A stretch of 64,000 nt of DNA. It comes from Acidovorax sp. Leaf160 (GTDB lineage: Bacteria > Pseudomonadota > Gammaproteobacteria > Burkholderiales > Burkholderiaceae_C). How positions within the stretch are numbered: the stretch's first letter is position 1; each line of letters begins with the position of its first letter. Positions 53,940-63,252 of the stretch are shown piece by piece. The stretch spans positions 487,416-551,415 of the forward strand of contig NZ_LMOV01000023.1 of NCBI RefSeq assembly GCF_001424265.1, in the 5' to 3' direction. The position numbers were made by a program, and so were the translations under genes. The notes below the pieces were generated by a model. It was given only the letters and a program-made list of their open reading frames with translations. It was not told the DNA's origin and did no database searches.

Positions 53940-55163
53940 ATGCACGTGTGTGTATTGGGAGCCGGCATCGTGGGCCTGGCCACGGCCTACGAACTGCAGC
54001 AGCGCGGCATCGCGGTGACCGTGCTCGACCAGTCGCGGCCCGGCGCCGGGGCCAGCGGCGGCAACGGCGGCCAGTTGAGCTACAGCTACGTGCAGCCGCT
54101 GGCCGACGCGGGCATCTGGGCCCAGCTGCCGTCGCTGCTGCTGTCTCCCCGCTCCCCGCTCAAGCTGCGCCCCCAGTGGGATGCACAGCAGTGGCGCTGG
54201 GCGGTGGGCTTCCTGCGGGCCTGCAACGGCGCCACCTCGCGCAGCACCACGGCGGCGCTGCTGGAGCTGGCGGCCCGAAGCCGCGCGGGCCTCGAGTCCA
54301 TGCTGGCGACCGAAGCCATCGACTGCGACCTGTCGCGCACCGGCAAGCTGGTGATCTACGGCACGCCCGCGTCCTTCGCCAGCGCGCAGCGCCAGATGGA
54401 GCTGCAACGCGGCTGGGGCAGCGTGCAGGAAGCCGTGTCCGCGCAGCGCTGCGTGGAACTGGAGCCCGCGCTCGGCCACTATGCCGGGCACATCGCGGGG
54501 GCCATCCACACGCCCAGCGAATGTGCGGCGGACTGCCAGAAAGTGTGCGACGGGCTGCATGCGCTGCTGGCCGCGCGCGGCGTGCGCTTCGTGTTCGGCA
54601 CGCCGTTCAGGGGCTGGGCCCGGTCGGCGGGGCGCATCCACGCCGCGCGCACCGCGCAAGGCGACATCGAGGCCGATGCCTTCGTGCTGGCGCTGGGCAG
54701 CGGCAGCCCGGCTGCGGCGCGCGGGCTGGGCCTGCACCTGCCGGTCTATCCACTCAAGGGCTACAGCATCACCGTCGACGCGCCAGCCGCCAGCGACTGG
54801 GCGCCGCGCGTGAGCGTGACCCATGCAGCCGGCAAGGTGGTGTTCGCGCGGCTGGGCGACCGGCTGCGGGTGGCCGGCATGGCCGAGCTGGTGGGCCACG
54901 ACGCGCGCATTCCTGCGGGACGCATCGACAGCCTGCGCGCCAGCGTGAAGGAAGTCTTCGGCCATGAGACGCCCGCCACTGCGGCGCGGCCCTGGACCGG
55001 CATGCGCCCCGCTACACCTACCGGCCTGCCGGTCTACGGCCGGCGGCCTGGCGCGCCGCGCAATCTGTGGGTCAACACGGGGCATGGCGCGCTGGGCTTC
55101 ACGCTGGCCTTCGGCACGGCGGGCTCCGTCGCCACCGACATCGCCGCCACCGCGAACGGCTGA
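53940..55163 (+). CDS. dadA: FAD-dependent D-amino acid dehydrogenase (DadA-like)
   Basis: A 407-residue flavoprotein of the DAO/DadA family (E. coli DadA has 432). The FAD-binding motif VLGAGIVGLATAYEL is at the N-terminus and ASGGNGGQLSYSYVQPLAD is strongly DadA-like. The C-terminal FAD contact WTGMRPATPTGLPVYG and NTGHGALGFTLAFGTA complete the fold. It deaminates D-amino acids to 2-oxo acids, passing electrons to the respiratory chain. AGGAG precedes the ATG. No alanine racemase is next to it. Confidence 0.88.
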   Translation: MHVCVLGAGIVGLATAYELQQRGIAVTVLDQSRPGAGASGGNGGQLSYSYVQPLADAGIWAQLPSLLLSPRSPLKLRPQWDAQQWRWAVGFLRACNGATSRSTTAALLELAARSRAGLESMLATEAIDCDLSRTGKLVIYGTPASFASAQRQMELQRGWGSVQEAVSAQRCVELEPALGHYAGHIAGAIHTPSECAADCQKVCDGLHALLAARGVRFVFGTPFRGWARSAGRIHAARTAQGDIEADAFVLALGSGSPAAARGLGLHLPVYPLKGYSITVDAPAASDWAPRVSVTHAAGKVVFARLGDRLRVAGMAELVGHDARIPAGRIDSLRASVKEVFGHETPATAARPWTGMRPATPTGLPVYGRRPGAPRNLWVNTGHGALGFTLAFGTAGSVATDIAATANG

Positions 55164-55189
55164 ACCCCGTCACTGCGGGCCGGCCCTTG

Positions 55190-56116
55190 TCAAACGGGCT
55201 CGGCGAGGCCGTAGTCATCCAGTGTCTGCCGTACCGCTTCCTGCATGCAGCGGGCCATGGCGTCGGCCAGCAGCGATGCCGGCCGGTTGGCCAGGCGCAG
55301 CAGGGTCACCGGCACGGGAATGCGCGGCGCCAGTTCCAGCACATCGACCCGGGCCGGGTCGGCCGAGGCCGCCGTGCAGACATCCAGCAGGGCCACGCCC
55401 AGGCCGTGGTGCGCGAGCGCCAGGGCGGCGTGGTAGGTCTGGACCGTGAAGGCGGTCTGCAGGCCGACGTCGGCTTCCCGGCAGGCCAGGTTCACCATCG
55501 CTCCCAGCGGGTCGTTCGAGCCCAGGCGCGCGATCGGGGTCTGCGCCAGGTCGGACAGACGCACCGTGCCGGACTGCACCAGCGCGGCCGGCAGCAGCCC
55601 TTTCGGCGCCACGCAGACCATCCGGCCTTCGGCCAGCACCTGCTGCGCCAGCGCGGGGTGCGCGGGCGCGATGAAGGAGAAGCCGAGTTCGGCCTCCTGC
55701 AGCACCAGCGAGGAGACGATCTGCGGCGAGTGCAGGCCGTCGATGGTCACTTCCACCTCCGGGTGCAGTGCACGGAAGGCCTTGAGCGCTCTGGGCATCA
55801 CTTCATGGCTGAGCGCCAGCACGCTCAGCACGTGCAGATGCCCTTCGCGCTGCTGGCCCCGCAGGCCGGCGGCCAGCCGCTGGACGTCGTCCAGCTGGTT
55901 GAAGAGCCGCTCGATGTGCGGATAGAGCGTCTGCGCCTCGCGCGTGGGCACCAGCCGGCCCTTGTGGCGGTGAAAGAGCGAAAAGCCCAGCTGCAGCTCG
56001 GCATGCGCCAGGATGCGGCTCACCGCCGGCTGCGTCACGTTGATGAGGCGGGCGGCGGCGCTGACGCTGCCCGTGAGCATGACGGCGTTGAAGACTTCGA
56101 TGTGGCGCAGGCGCAT
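55190..56116 (-). CDS. LysR-family transcriptional regulator
   Basis: A 308-residue LysR protein with N-terminal helix-turn-helix (TGSVSAAARLINVTQPAVSR) and effector-binding domain. It is convergent with dadA (26-bp gap) and is the last gene in a leftward group after a Bug receptor (120 bp upstream) and a carboxymuconolactone-decarboxylase-like gene. It could regulate that cluster or dadA; position does not decide. Confidence 0.92.
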   Translation of the reverse strand: MRLRHIEVFNAVMLTGSVSAAARLINVTQPAVSRILAHAELQLGFSLFHRHKGRLVPTREAQTLYPHIERLFNQLDDVQRLAAGLRGQQREGHLHVLSVLALSHEVMPRALKAFRALHPEVEVTIDGLHSPQIVSSLVLQEAELGFSFIAPAHPALAQQVLAEGRMVCVAPKGLLPAALVQSGTVRLSDLAQTPIARLGSNDPLGAMVNLACREADVGLQTAFTVQTYHAALALAHHGLGVALLDVCTAASADPARVDVLELAPRIPVPVTLLRLANRPASLLADAMARCMQEAVRQTLDDYGLAEPV

Positions 56117-56236
56117 TGGGGGGCGCGGACACGGTCTGTGGCACAGGTGTCCGCCAGGGGTGGTGGATGGCTGCGGCGATGGTAAGGGCAACCTTGACCA
56201 GGTCCCTCGCACGCAGCGCGTCTGTGCCCCGCGCGC

Positions 56237-57232
56237 TCAGTCCAGCTGGATGTTCAGGCCCTTGATGAGGGCTTCCATCCGCTTCGCCTCGGACGTGATG
56301 ACGCGGTCGAACTGCTCGGGCGTGCCGGCGACGACCTCGGAGCCGATGTCCTGCCACCTGGCCTTGAAGGCCGGGTCCGCGAAGATCGCGTTCAGCTCGG
56401 TGTTCAGGCGCGCGACGATAGGCTGAGGCGTGCCCGCCGCCACCGAGATGCCGTGCCAGGCGTAGTAGTCGAAGCCGGGGTAGCCCGATTCGCTGATCGA
56501 AGGCACGTCGGGCAGCAGCGGCGACCGCGCCTGGGTGGTCACGGCCAGCGGCCGCAGCTTGCCCGACTTGATGTGCGGCAGCGAGCTGCCCAGGATGTCG
56601 AACATGCTGGTGATCTGCCCGCCCATCAGGTCCACCAGCGCGGGGCCGGCGCCCTTGTAGGGCACGTGCGAGATGTCCACCTTCGCTTGCGCCTTGAACA
56701 GCTCCGCGCCCAGGTGCTGGGGCGTGCCGTTGCTGGCCGAGCCGAAGGTGGCGCGGTGGGCCGGGTTCTTCGCGAAGGCAACGTACTCCTGCACGTTGCG
56801 GATCGGGCTGTTGGCGGCGACCTCCAGCACCAGCGGGAAGCGCGAGATCTGCATCACCGGCATCAGGTCCTTGAGCGGATCGAAGCCCAGCCTGGCGTAG
56901 AGGAACTGATTGGCTGCCAGGTTGCCGCTGGCCGCCAGCAGCAGCGTGTAGCCATCGGGCTTGCCCTTGGCCACCTGCCCTGCGCCGATGTTGCCGCCGG
57001 CACCCGCCTTGTTCTCCACGATGACCGGCACCTTCAGCCGCTGCGCCAGCGGCACGGCGATGAGGCGCGCCATCAGGTCGGTCGGCCCGCCGGGCGGATA
57101 CGGCACGACGAAGGTGACGGCGCGACTGGGCCAGGCATCGGCCTGCTGCGCATGTGCGGCGATGGGCAGGCCCAGGGCCAGAGTGGCTGCCGTGGCGGCT
57201 GCGGCGGCCAGGAAGGCGCGAGTGGTGATCAT
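56237..57232 (-). CDS. Bug/TctC-family solute-binding protein
   Basis: A 331-residue secreted receptor with signal peptide (ending near IAAHAQQ) and GGAG upstream of the ATG. Family motifs are VVPYPPGGPTDLMARL, VENKAGAGGNIGAGQV and VPYKGAGPALVDLMGG. It should bind a carboxylate or an aromatic acid. It is flanked by a CMD-family enzyme gene and a LysR gene, both on the same strand, so it is probably the receptor of a small catabolic cluster. It is the third Bug protein of the window. Confidence 0.92.
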   Translation of the reverse strand: MITTRAFLAAAAATAATLALGLPIAAHAQQADAWPSRAVTFVVPYPPGGPTDLMARLIAVPLAQRLKVPVIVENKAGAGGNIGAGQVAKGKPDGYTLLLAASGNLAANQFLYARLGFDPLKDLMPVMQISRFPLVLEVAANSPIRNVQEYVAFAKNPAHRATFGSASNGTPQHLGAELFKAQAKVDISHVPYKGAGPALVDLMGGQITSMFDILGSSLPHIKSGKLRPLAVTTQARSPLLPDVPSISESGYPGFDYYAWHGISVAAGTPQPIVARLNTELNAIFADPAFKARWQDIGSEVVAGTPEQFDRVITSEAKRMEALIKGLNIQLD

Positions 57233-57326
57233 GGGGCTTGTCTCCGTTGTGGTTTGTTGTGGGTGGCGGAAGGACCCGGTCGGCAGGTCGTGGGTCAGGG
57301 CATCAGTGCGTCAGGGAGTCAGCAAG

Positions 57327-57884
57327 TCAGTGCGTGCCGGGCGCAGATGGGTTGGCGTCGGCGTTGGCGTCCGCGGTGTGGATCTGCAGCGCCTCCAGGA
57401 AGCGCGACACCATGTTGTAGGCCGCCACGGTGGCAGTGATCTCCACCACCTGCTGCGCGGGGTAAAGCGCCGCCACGGCGGCGAAGACTGCATCGGGCAC
57501 CTGCACCTGGCGGGTCATGGCGTCGGTGTAGGCCAGCACGGCGCGCTGCTCGTCGCTGAACAGCGCCGAGTCGTGCCAGGCGGCCAGCGCGTCCAGCTGC
57601 GCCTGGGTGATGCCCTCGCGCAGGGCGATGGGCGCATGCTGGTCGGCCTCGTAGGGGGCGTTGTTGAGCAGGGCCACGCGCATGATGATGAGTTCGCGCA
57701 GCGCGCCGGAAAGCGAGCCCTGGTGCCGCACGGCCGTCAGGTATTTCAGCCAGCCTTCGGCGAACGGCGGGCTGTGCAGCAGCATCTGGTAGAGGTGCAG
57801 AACGCTGCCGCGCTCGGCGGCGATACGGTCTGCCAGCGGTCGCACGGCGTCGCTGGTGCAATCGGCATAGGGAATACGGGCCAC
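57327..57884 (-). CDS. Carboxymuconolactone decarboxylase/AhpD-like protein
   Basis: A 185-residue all-helical protein of the CMD family. The core LSGALRELIIMRVALLNNAP is followed by EADQHAPIALREGIT, the CMD/AhpD signature. The CxxC pair of AhpD peroxidases is missing, so it is not a thiol peroxidase; a decarboxylase-like or unknown activity is more likely. The GTG start (57882-57884) is favoured because CAGGAG lies at ideal spacing. It is divergent from a LysR gene and upstream of a Bug receptor. Confidence 0.85.
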   Translation of the reverse strand: MARIPYADCTSDAVRPLADRIAAERGSVLHLYQMLLHSPPFAEGWLKYLTAVRHQGSLSGALRELIIMRVALLNNAPYEADQHAPIALREGITQAQLDALAAWHDSALFSDEQRAVLAYTDAMTRQVQVPDAVFAAVAALYPAQQVVEITATVAAYNMVSRFLEALQIHTADANADANPSAPGTH

Positions 57885-58014
57885 GGGTTCACTCCTGTTG
57901 GATGCGCTGCTGCGGTCGGCGGGGCTGCCGGCAGCGGCGGTCGGTGAAGTCATCCTAGGCGGCTGCGATATATTTTTGAAATTCTTTGCATCTATCGATT
58001 TATCAGTCCAGGGA

Positions 58015-58983
58015 ATGAATATCTCACCCAGGCAGCTGCGCATGTTCCTGGCGCTGCCGGAATCGCTGAACTTCAGCAAGACGGCCGAGAAGCTCTTCAT
58101 CACCCAGCCGGCGCTCAGCAAGGCCATCCAGGACCTGGAGGCCGAACTCGGCCTGTCGCTGTTCGAGCGCACCACGCGCAGCGTGCGCCTCACGCCGGGC
58201 GGCGCCCGCATGGCGGTGCTGGCACGGTCGGTGGTGGGCGAGCTGGACGCCGGCCTGCAGCGCATGCAGTCTTCGGCCGAGCGCGAGGCACAGCAGCTGG
58301 CCGTGGCTGCCTGGCCGTCGCTGGCCTATGCCGTGCTGCCGGAGGTGTGCGCCGCGCTGGAGCGGCAGTTCCGCGCCCCGCAGCTGGCGGTGCACGACTG
58401 CGCCAACAGCGCCTGCATCCAGCGGCTGCTGGACCACCAGGCCGATTTCGCCCTCGCCTCGGTGGCGCCGTCGCACCCCGACCTGCACTACGAGGAGCTG
58501 CTGCGCGACCGCTTCGTGCTGCTGTCGGCGGGCCGATGGCGCCAGCAGGTGGCGGGCCGGTTGCGGCTGGAAGAATTACGGGCCCTGCCCCTCATCACCC
58601 TGACCGATGCCAGCACCGCCATGCGCTACATGAGCGCGGCCTTCCTGCAGCGCGGCATCGACTACCGCCCGCGCATGCAGGTGGACCAGGCGGCCACCGT
58701 CGCCGGCCTGGTGAAAAAGGAAGTGGGCGTGGCCGTGCTGCCCTACCTCGGTGTGCTGCCCATCCTGGCCGGCATGCGCGGCGTGCAGGTCTCGCAGATC
58801 ACCGACGGGCCGCTGCGCTCGGCGGGCATCGTCACACGGCGGCTGGGCCAGCCCAGCGCCATCGCCTCGGCGGCCATGCAGGAAGCCGCGAGCGTCAGCC
58901 GGGCCTTGATGGCCCGGCACCCGGACTGGCTGCTGCCGCCTTCCCCGCGACGCGCGAAGGCCGGCCAGAAGCCGGATGGCTAA
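58015..58983 (+). CDS. LysR-family transcriptional regulator
   Basis: A 322-residue LysR protein starting MNISPRQLRMFLALPESLNF, with helix-turn-helix FSKTAEKLFITQPALSKAIQ and a periplasmic-binding-like sensor domain. It is divergent from the CMD-like/Bug genes (130-bp gap), so it is the best candidate for their regulator. Upstream, TTGAAA (57976) and an AT-rich -10 region near 57998-58003 predict a very short leader. The stop overlaps the convergent GST gene by four bases. Confidence 0.92.
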   Translation: MNISPRQLRMFLALPESLNFSKTAEKLFITQPALSKAIQDLEAELGLSLFERTTRSVRLTPGGARMAVLARSVVGELDAGLQRMQSSAEREAQQLAVAAWPSLAYAVLPEVCAALERQFRAPQLAVHDCANSACIQRLLDHQADFALASVAPSHPDLHYEELLRDRFVLLSAGRWRQQVAGRLRLEELRALPLITLTDASTAMRYMSAAFLQRGIDYRPRMQVDQAATVAGLVKKEVGVAVLPYLGVLPILAGMRGVQVSQITDGPLRSAGIVTRRLGQPSAIASAAMQEAASVSRALMARHPDWLLPPSPRRAKAGQKPDG

Positions 58984-59858
58984 GCGCCCGCTGCCAGCTT
59001 GTCCTGCGTGCGATGGTCGAAGTCGCTGGCGTCGTGCCGCTCGTGCAGCTGGCTGGCCAGATCGCCCCGCACCCGGTTGACCATGCGCCCACGCTGGATG
59101 GCGCGGCGCTGGCCCACCTGTTCGGCCCAGCGCAGCACATGGGTGTATTCCTGCACCTGCAGGAATTCGCCCGCGTCGTAGGCCTCGCCCTTCACCATCA
59201 GGCCGTACCACGGCCAGATGGCCATGTCGGCCACGGTGTACTCGTCGCCCGCCACGTATTCGGTCTCGGCCAGGCGCTGGTTCAGCACGTCCAGCTGGCG
59301 TTTTGCCTCCATCGCATAGCGGTCGATGGCGTACTCGATCTTGACCGGCGCATAGGCGTAGAAATGCCCGAAGCCGCCGCCCAGAAACGGCGCACTGCCC
59401 ATCTGCCAGAACAGCCACGACAGGCACTCGGCCCGCGCCGCGCCCTCCTGGGGCAGGAAAGCGCCGAACTTCTCGGCCAGGTACATCAGGATGGCGCCGG
59501 ACTCGAACACGCGCACCGGCCGGGCCGGGTCGCTGCGGTCCTGCAGCGCAGGAATCTTGGAGTTGGGGTTGACGCCCACGAACCCGCTGCCGAACTGGTC
59601 CCCGTCGCCGATGCGGATCAGCCAGGCGTCGTATTCCGCCCCGGCATGGCCGAGCGCCAGCAGCTCTTCCAGCAGGATCGTGACCTTCACGCCATTGGGC
59701 GTGCCCATGGAATAGAGCTGCAGCGGGTGGCGGCCGATGGGCAGTTCCTTGTCATGGGTGGCACCGGCCACGGGCCGGTTGATGCTGGCGAACTGGCCGC
59801 CGTTTTCCTTGTTCCAGTGCCAGACGGCGGGTGGGGTGTAGGGGGTGGTGTCGGACAT
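58980..59858 (-). CDS. yghU: Glutathione S-transferase, YghU-type
   Basis: A 292-residue GST (E. coli YghU has 288). It starts with the long N-terminal extension of the Nu class (TPPAVWHWNKENGGQFASIN), then the thioredoxin-like domain with glutathione-contact segments (LYSMGTPNGVKVTILLEE, NPNSKIPAL and FESGAILMYL), then the helical domain (YTVADMAIWPW). These enzymes have disulfide-bond reductase activity and bind two glutathiones. It is leftward, upstream of polA by strand order but separated from it by 133 bp downstream on the other side. Confidence 0.92.
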   Translation of the reverse strand: MSDTTPYTPPAVWHWNKENGGQFASINRPVAGATHDKELPIGRHPLQLYSMGTPNGVKVTILLEELLALGHAGAEYDAWLIRIGDGDQFGSGFVGVNPNSKIPALQDRSDPARPVRVFESGAILMYLAEKFGAFLPQEGAARAECLSWLFWQMGSAPFLGGGFGHFYAYAPVKIEYAIDRYAMEAKRQLDVLNQRLAETEYVAGDEYTVADMAIWPWYGLMVKGEAYDAGEFLQVQEYTHVLRWAEQVGQRRAIQRGRMVNRVRGDLASQLHERHDASDFDHRTQDKLAAGA

Positions 59859-59991
59859 GCGGGGCTCCACGCGAAGGGCTGGACTGGCGGGGCGCCAGCC
59901 TCGGGCGAACGAGTCTATCGATTCGGGTGGCGGTCTGCAGGACGCGGGCCATGCCCCGCCGCCGCTGCACCCCACAACCCGCATCCCGCCG

Positions 59992-62784
59992 TCAGTGCGC
60001 CTTGTCCCAGTTCGGCCCCACGCCCACCTCGGCCAGCAGCGGCACCTTCAGCTGGGCCACCTCGGCCATGATGCGCGGCACCTCGGTGCGCACCCATTCC
60101 TCTTCCGAAGCGGGCAGCTCGAACACCAGTTCGTCGTGCACCTGCATGATCATCAGCACCTCGGGCTTCTGCGCGTCCAGCACGCGCTGCACCTCGACCA
60201 TGGCTTTCTTGATCAGGTCGGCCGCCGTGCCCTGCATGGGCGCGTTGATGGCCGCGCGCTCGGCGCCGCTGCGGCGCGGGCCGTTGGGGGAGTTGATCTC
60301 GGGCAGGTACAGGCGCCGGCCGAAGACGGTTTCCACATAGCCTTGCGCCTTGGCCTGGGCCTTGGTTTCGTCCATGTACTGCTTCACGCCGGGGTAGCGC
60401 TGGAAGTAGCGGTCGATGTAGGCGGCGGCGGATTTCGTCTCGATGCCCAGGTTCTTGGCCAGGCCGAAGCTGCTCATGCCGTAGATCAGGCCGAAGTTGA
60501 TGACCTTGGCGTAGCGGCGCTGCTGCGTGCTGACCTGGTCCACCTCCACGCCGAACACTTCGGCGGCCGTGGCGCGGTGGACGTCCAGCCCTTCGGTGAA
60601 GGCGTGCAGCAGCGATGCGTCACCCGAGAGGTGGGCCATGATGCGCAGCTCGATCTGGCTGTAGTCGGCGCTGGCGATCAGGCGGCCCGGGGGCGCGACG
60701 AAGGCCTCGCGCACGCGGCGGCCTTCGGCCGTGCGGATGGGAATGTTCTGCAGGTTGGGCTCGTTGCTGGACAGGCGCCCCGTCACCGCCACGGCCTGGG
60801 CGTAGTGGGTGTGCACGCGGCCGGTGCGCGGGTTGGCCAGCTGGCTCAGCTTGTCGGTGTAGGTGCCCTTGAGCTTGGAGAGGCTGCGGTGCTCCAGGAT
60901 TTTGGCGGGCAGCGGATAGTCCTCGGCCAGTTTTTCCAGCACCTCTTCGTCGGTGCTGCGCGCGCCGGTGGCCGTTTTCTTGACCACGGGCAGGCCCAGC
61001 TTGTCGAAGAAGATCTCGCCCAGCTGCTTGGGCGAGCCCAGGTTGAACGGCTGGCCGGCGATCTCGTAGGCCTCCTGCTCCAGCTGCAGGATGCGCTGGC
61101 CCAGCTCGTGGCTCTGGCCGGCCAGCGTGGCGGCGTCGATCAGCACGCCGTTGCGCTCGATGCGGAACAGCGTCTCGCTGCTGGCAAGTTCCAGCTCGTA
61201 GATGCCGCGCAGCTTCTCGTCGCCCTGCAGCAGCGGCCACAGCACGCGGTGCACGTCCAGCGTCTGGTCGGAGTCTTCGCACGAATACGCCGCGGCCTTG
61301 TCCACCGCCACCTGGGCGAAGGGAATCTGGTGCGCGCCCTTGCCGCACAAGTCTTCGTAGCTGATGCCGGTGCGGCCCAAGTGGCGCTCGGCCAGGCTGG
61401 CGAGCCCATGCGGCTTGTGCACCTCCAGCACGTAGCTCTGCAGCATGGTGTCGTGGGCATAGCCGCGCACGTCGATGCCGTGATTGGCGAACACGTGGCG
61501 GTCGTACTTGATGTGCTGGCCCAGCTTGGGCCGCGCGGCATCCTCCAGCCAGGGCTTGAGGCGCGCCAGCACGTCGTCGATGGGCAGTTGCTCGGGCGCG
61601 TCGGGGCCCTCGTGGCGCAGGGGGATGTAGGCGGCGGCGCCCGGCTCCACGCTGAAGCTCAGGCCGACGATCTCGGCGCGCAGTTCGTCGAGCGAGGTGG
61701 TTTCGGTGTCCACCGCCACCAGGTCGGCCGCCTGGATCCTGGCGAACCAGGCGTCGAAGGCGTCCCAGGTCAGCACGGTGTCGTAGGCCAGCTCGCGGCC
61801 CTGGGCGGCCTCGGCGACGAAGGTCGGGCCGGGCGAGGCGAACAGGTCGCCGGTGCCGCCCGCCGCGCCCGGCAGCGCGGCCGCGGCGTTGGCCGGTGCG
61901 CCCGCCTCCAGCGCGCGTGCCAGTCCCTTGAAACCGAATTTCTCGTAGAAATCGCGCAATGCGCCCGTCTCTTGGTCGCCTACAGCTATCGAATCGATAG
62001 CAGGCAACCCTTCCACATGCCCTGCCAGGTCGCAATCGGTCTTGATCGTCACCAGCTCGCGGCCCTTGGGCAGCCATTCCAGCGCGCCGCGCAGGTTCTG
62101 GCCGGCCACGCCCTTGATCTCGTCGGCCCGGGCGATCAGCGCGTCAAGCGAGCCGTACTCGTTGAGCCACTTGGCCGCCGTCTTCGGGCCCACCTTCGGC
62201 ACGCCGGGCACGTTGTCCACCGCATCGCCCACCAGCGTCTGGTAGTCGACCATCAGCGAAGGCGGCACGCCGAACTCGGCCGTGACGCCGGCCACGTCGC
62301 GGCGCTTGCCGTTCATGGTGTCGATGATGGTGATGCGTTCGTTGACCAGCTGCGACAGGTCCTTGTCGCCGCTGGAGACGATGACGTCGATGCCCTGGCG
62401 CGCGGCGCAGGCGGCCAGCGTGCCGATCACGTCGTCGGCCTCCACGCCGGGCACGCACACCACGGGCCAGCCCAGCAGCCGCACGACTTCGTGGATCGGC
62501 TCGATCTGCGCGCGCAGGTCGTCGGGCATGGGCGCGCGGTGGGCCTTGTATTCGGGGTAGAGCGTGTCGCGGAAGGTGGGGCCGCTGGCGTCGAACACGC
62601 AGGCGGCGTAGGCGCTCGGCACGTCGCGCCGCAGCACGTGCAGCATGTTGATCATGCCCCGGATCGCGCCGGTGGCAGGGCTGGTGGGGTCGCCGGGCAC
62701 CGCGCGCAGGTCGGGCATGGCGTGGAAGGCGCGGTAGAGATAGCTGGAGCCGTCCACCAGCACCAGGGTCTTGGGTTTGCTCAT
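59992..62784 (-). CDS. polA: DNA polymerase I
   Basis: A 930-residue enzyme (E. coli has 928). The 5'-nuclease domain is residues 1-290 (LVLVDGSSYLYRAFHAMPDL, SSGDKDLSQLV, VGDAVDNVPGVPKVG). The 3'-exonuclease domain keeps its acids (VAVDTETTSLDE), so proofreading should be active. The polymerase domain has SADYSQIELRIMAHLSGD and VHDELVFE. Residues 262-270 (AIDSIAVGD) and those after them are encoded by a palindromic repeat at the end of the 5'-nuclease domain. The gene order polA - small secreted protein - thrB matches other Comamonadaceae as I recall. Confidence 0.97.
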   Translation of the reverse strand: MSKPKTLVLVDGSSYLYRAFHAMPDLRAVPGDPTSPATGAIRGMINMLHVLRRDVPSAYAACVFDASGPTFRDTLYPEYKAHRAPMPDDLRAQIEPIHEVVRLLGWPVVCVPGVEADDVIGTLAACAARQGIDVIVSSGDKDLSQLVNERITIIDTMNGKRRDVAGVTAEFGVPPSLMVDYQTLVGDAVDNVPGVPKVGPKTAAKWLNEYGSLDALIARADEIKGVAGQNLRGALEWLPKGRELVTIKTDCDLAGHVEGLPAIDSIAVGDQETGALRDFYEKFGFKGLARALEAGAPANAAAALPGAAGGTGDLFASPGPTFVAEAAQGRELAYDTVLTWDAFDAWFARIQAADLVAVDTETTSLDELRAEIVGLSFSVEPGAAAYIPLRHEGPDAPEQLPIDDVLARLKPWLEDAARPKLGQHIKYDRHVFANHGIDVRGYAHDTMLQSYVLEVHKPHGLASLAERHLGRTGISYEDLCGKGAHQIPFAQVAVDKAAAYSCEDSDQTLDVHRVLWPLLQGDEKLRGIYELELASSETLFRIERNGVLIDAATLAGQSHELGQRILQLEQEAYEIAGQPFNLGSPKQLGEIFFDKLGLPVVKKTATGARSTDEEVLEKLAEDYPLPAKILEHRSLSKLKGTYTDKLSQLANPRTGRVHTHYAQAVAVTGRLSSNEPNLQNIPIRTAEGRRVREAFVAPPGRLIASADYSQIELRIMAHLSGDASLLHAFTEGLDVHRATAAEVFGVEVDQVSTQQRRYAKVINFGLIYGMSSFGLAKNLGIETKSAAAYIDRYFQRYPGVKQYMDETKAQAKAQGYVETVFGRRLYLPEINSPNGPRRSGAERAAINAPMQGTAADLIKKAMVEVQRVLDAQKPEVLMIMQVHDELVFELPASEEEWVRTEVPRIMAEVAQLKVPLLAEVGVGPNWDKAH
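61951..62001 (-). repeat. Dispersed palindromic element, copy 9, translated within polA
   Basis: The core GCTATCGAATCGATAGC is at 61985-62001, with arms of perfect 8-bp complementarity and the tail to lower coordinates. On the coding strand it reads GCT ATC GAT TCG ATA GCT GTA GGC (AIDSIAVG), the same frame and nearly the same codons as the copy in pbpC. Confidence 0.7.
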
Positions 62785-62880
62785 GGCCGGATTGTGCCCG
62801 CCACCGGCCCCTGCTGCCGCGGGGGCGGGAATAGCGGCCGGGCGCGCGCGTGAGTGGGCGCACACCCTACAATCCGCCCC

Positions 62881-63252
62881 ATGCGCGCTGCCCACACCCT
62901 CCTCTTGCTGGCCCTGGCTTCGGCCCCGGCCCTGGTCCTGGCCCAGAACACCGAAGCCCCCGCCGCCAACCCTGCCGCCGGCACGGTGCAGCGCGAAGTG
63001 ACGAGCGACCGCGACCAGTCGGGCAACCGCCACAACCAGCGCGTGGAGCGCATCGTCGTCGAAGACGAAGGCAGCCGCGTGGACGAGCTGCGCGTGGGCG
63101 GCCAGACCCAGCGCATCACCGTGCAGCCCAAGGCCGGCTCCATGCCCGAATACGAAGTGCAGCCGGCCGACGGCGTGCGTGCCCGCCCCGGCAGCCGCAG
63201 CGGCGCCGAGACGATGACCGCGCCGCGTGTCTGGAACCTCGGCCGGTTCTGA
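62881..63252 (+). CDS. Small secreted protein (DUF2782-like)
   Basis: A 123-residue protein with signal peptide (MRAAHTLLLLALASAPALVLAQ) and a basic/acidic mature part. RVERIVVEDEGSRVDELRVGG and TVQPKAGSMPEYEVQPADG resemble the DUF2782 family found between polA and thrB in betaproteobacteria; that assignment is from memory. Function is unknown. It is divergent from polA with a 96-bp gap. Confidence 0.72.
   Translation: MRAAHTLLLLALASAPALVLAQNTEAPAANPAAGTVQREVTSDRDQSGNRHNQRVERIVVEDEGSRVDELRVGGQTQRITVQPKAGSMPEYEVQPADGVRARPGSRSGAETMTAPRVWNLGRF

Noticed and set aside
57885-58265. N-terminal extension of the CMD-like protein into the LysR gene
   Set aside because: It would overlap the divergent LysR coding region; the GTG start has an ideal AGGAG upstream.
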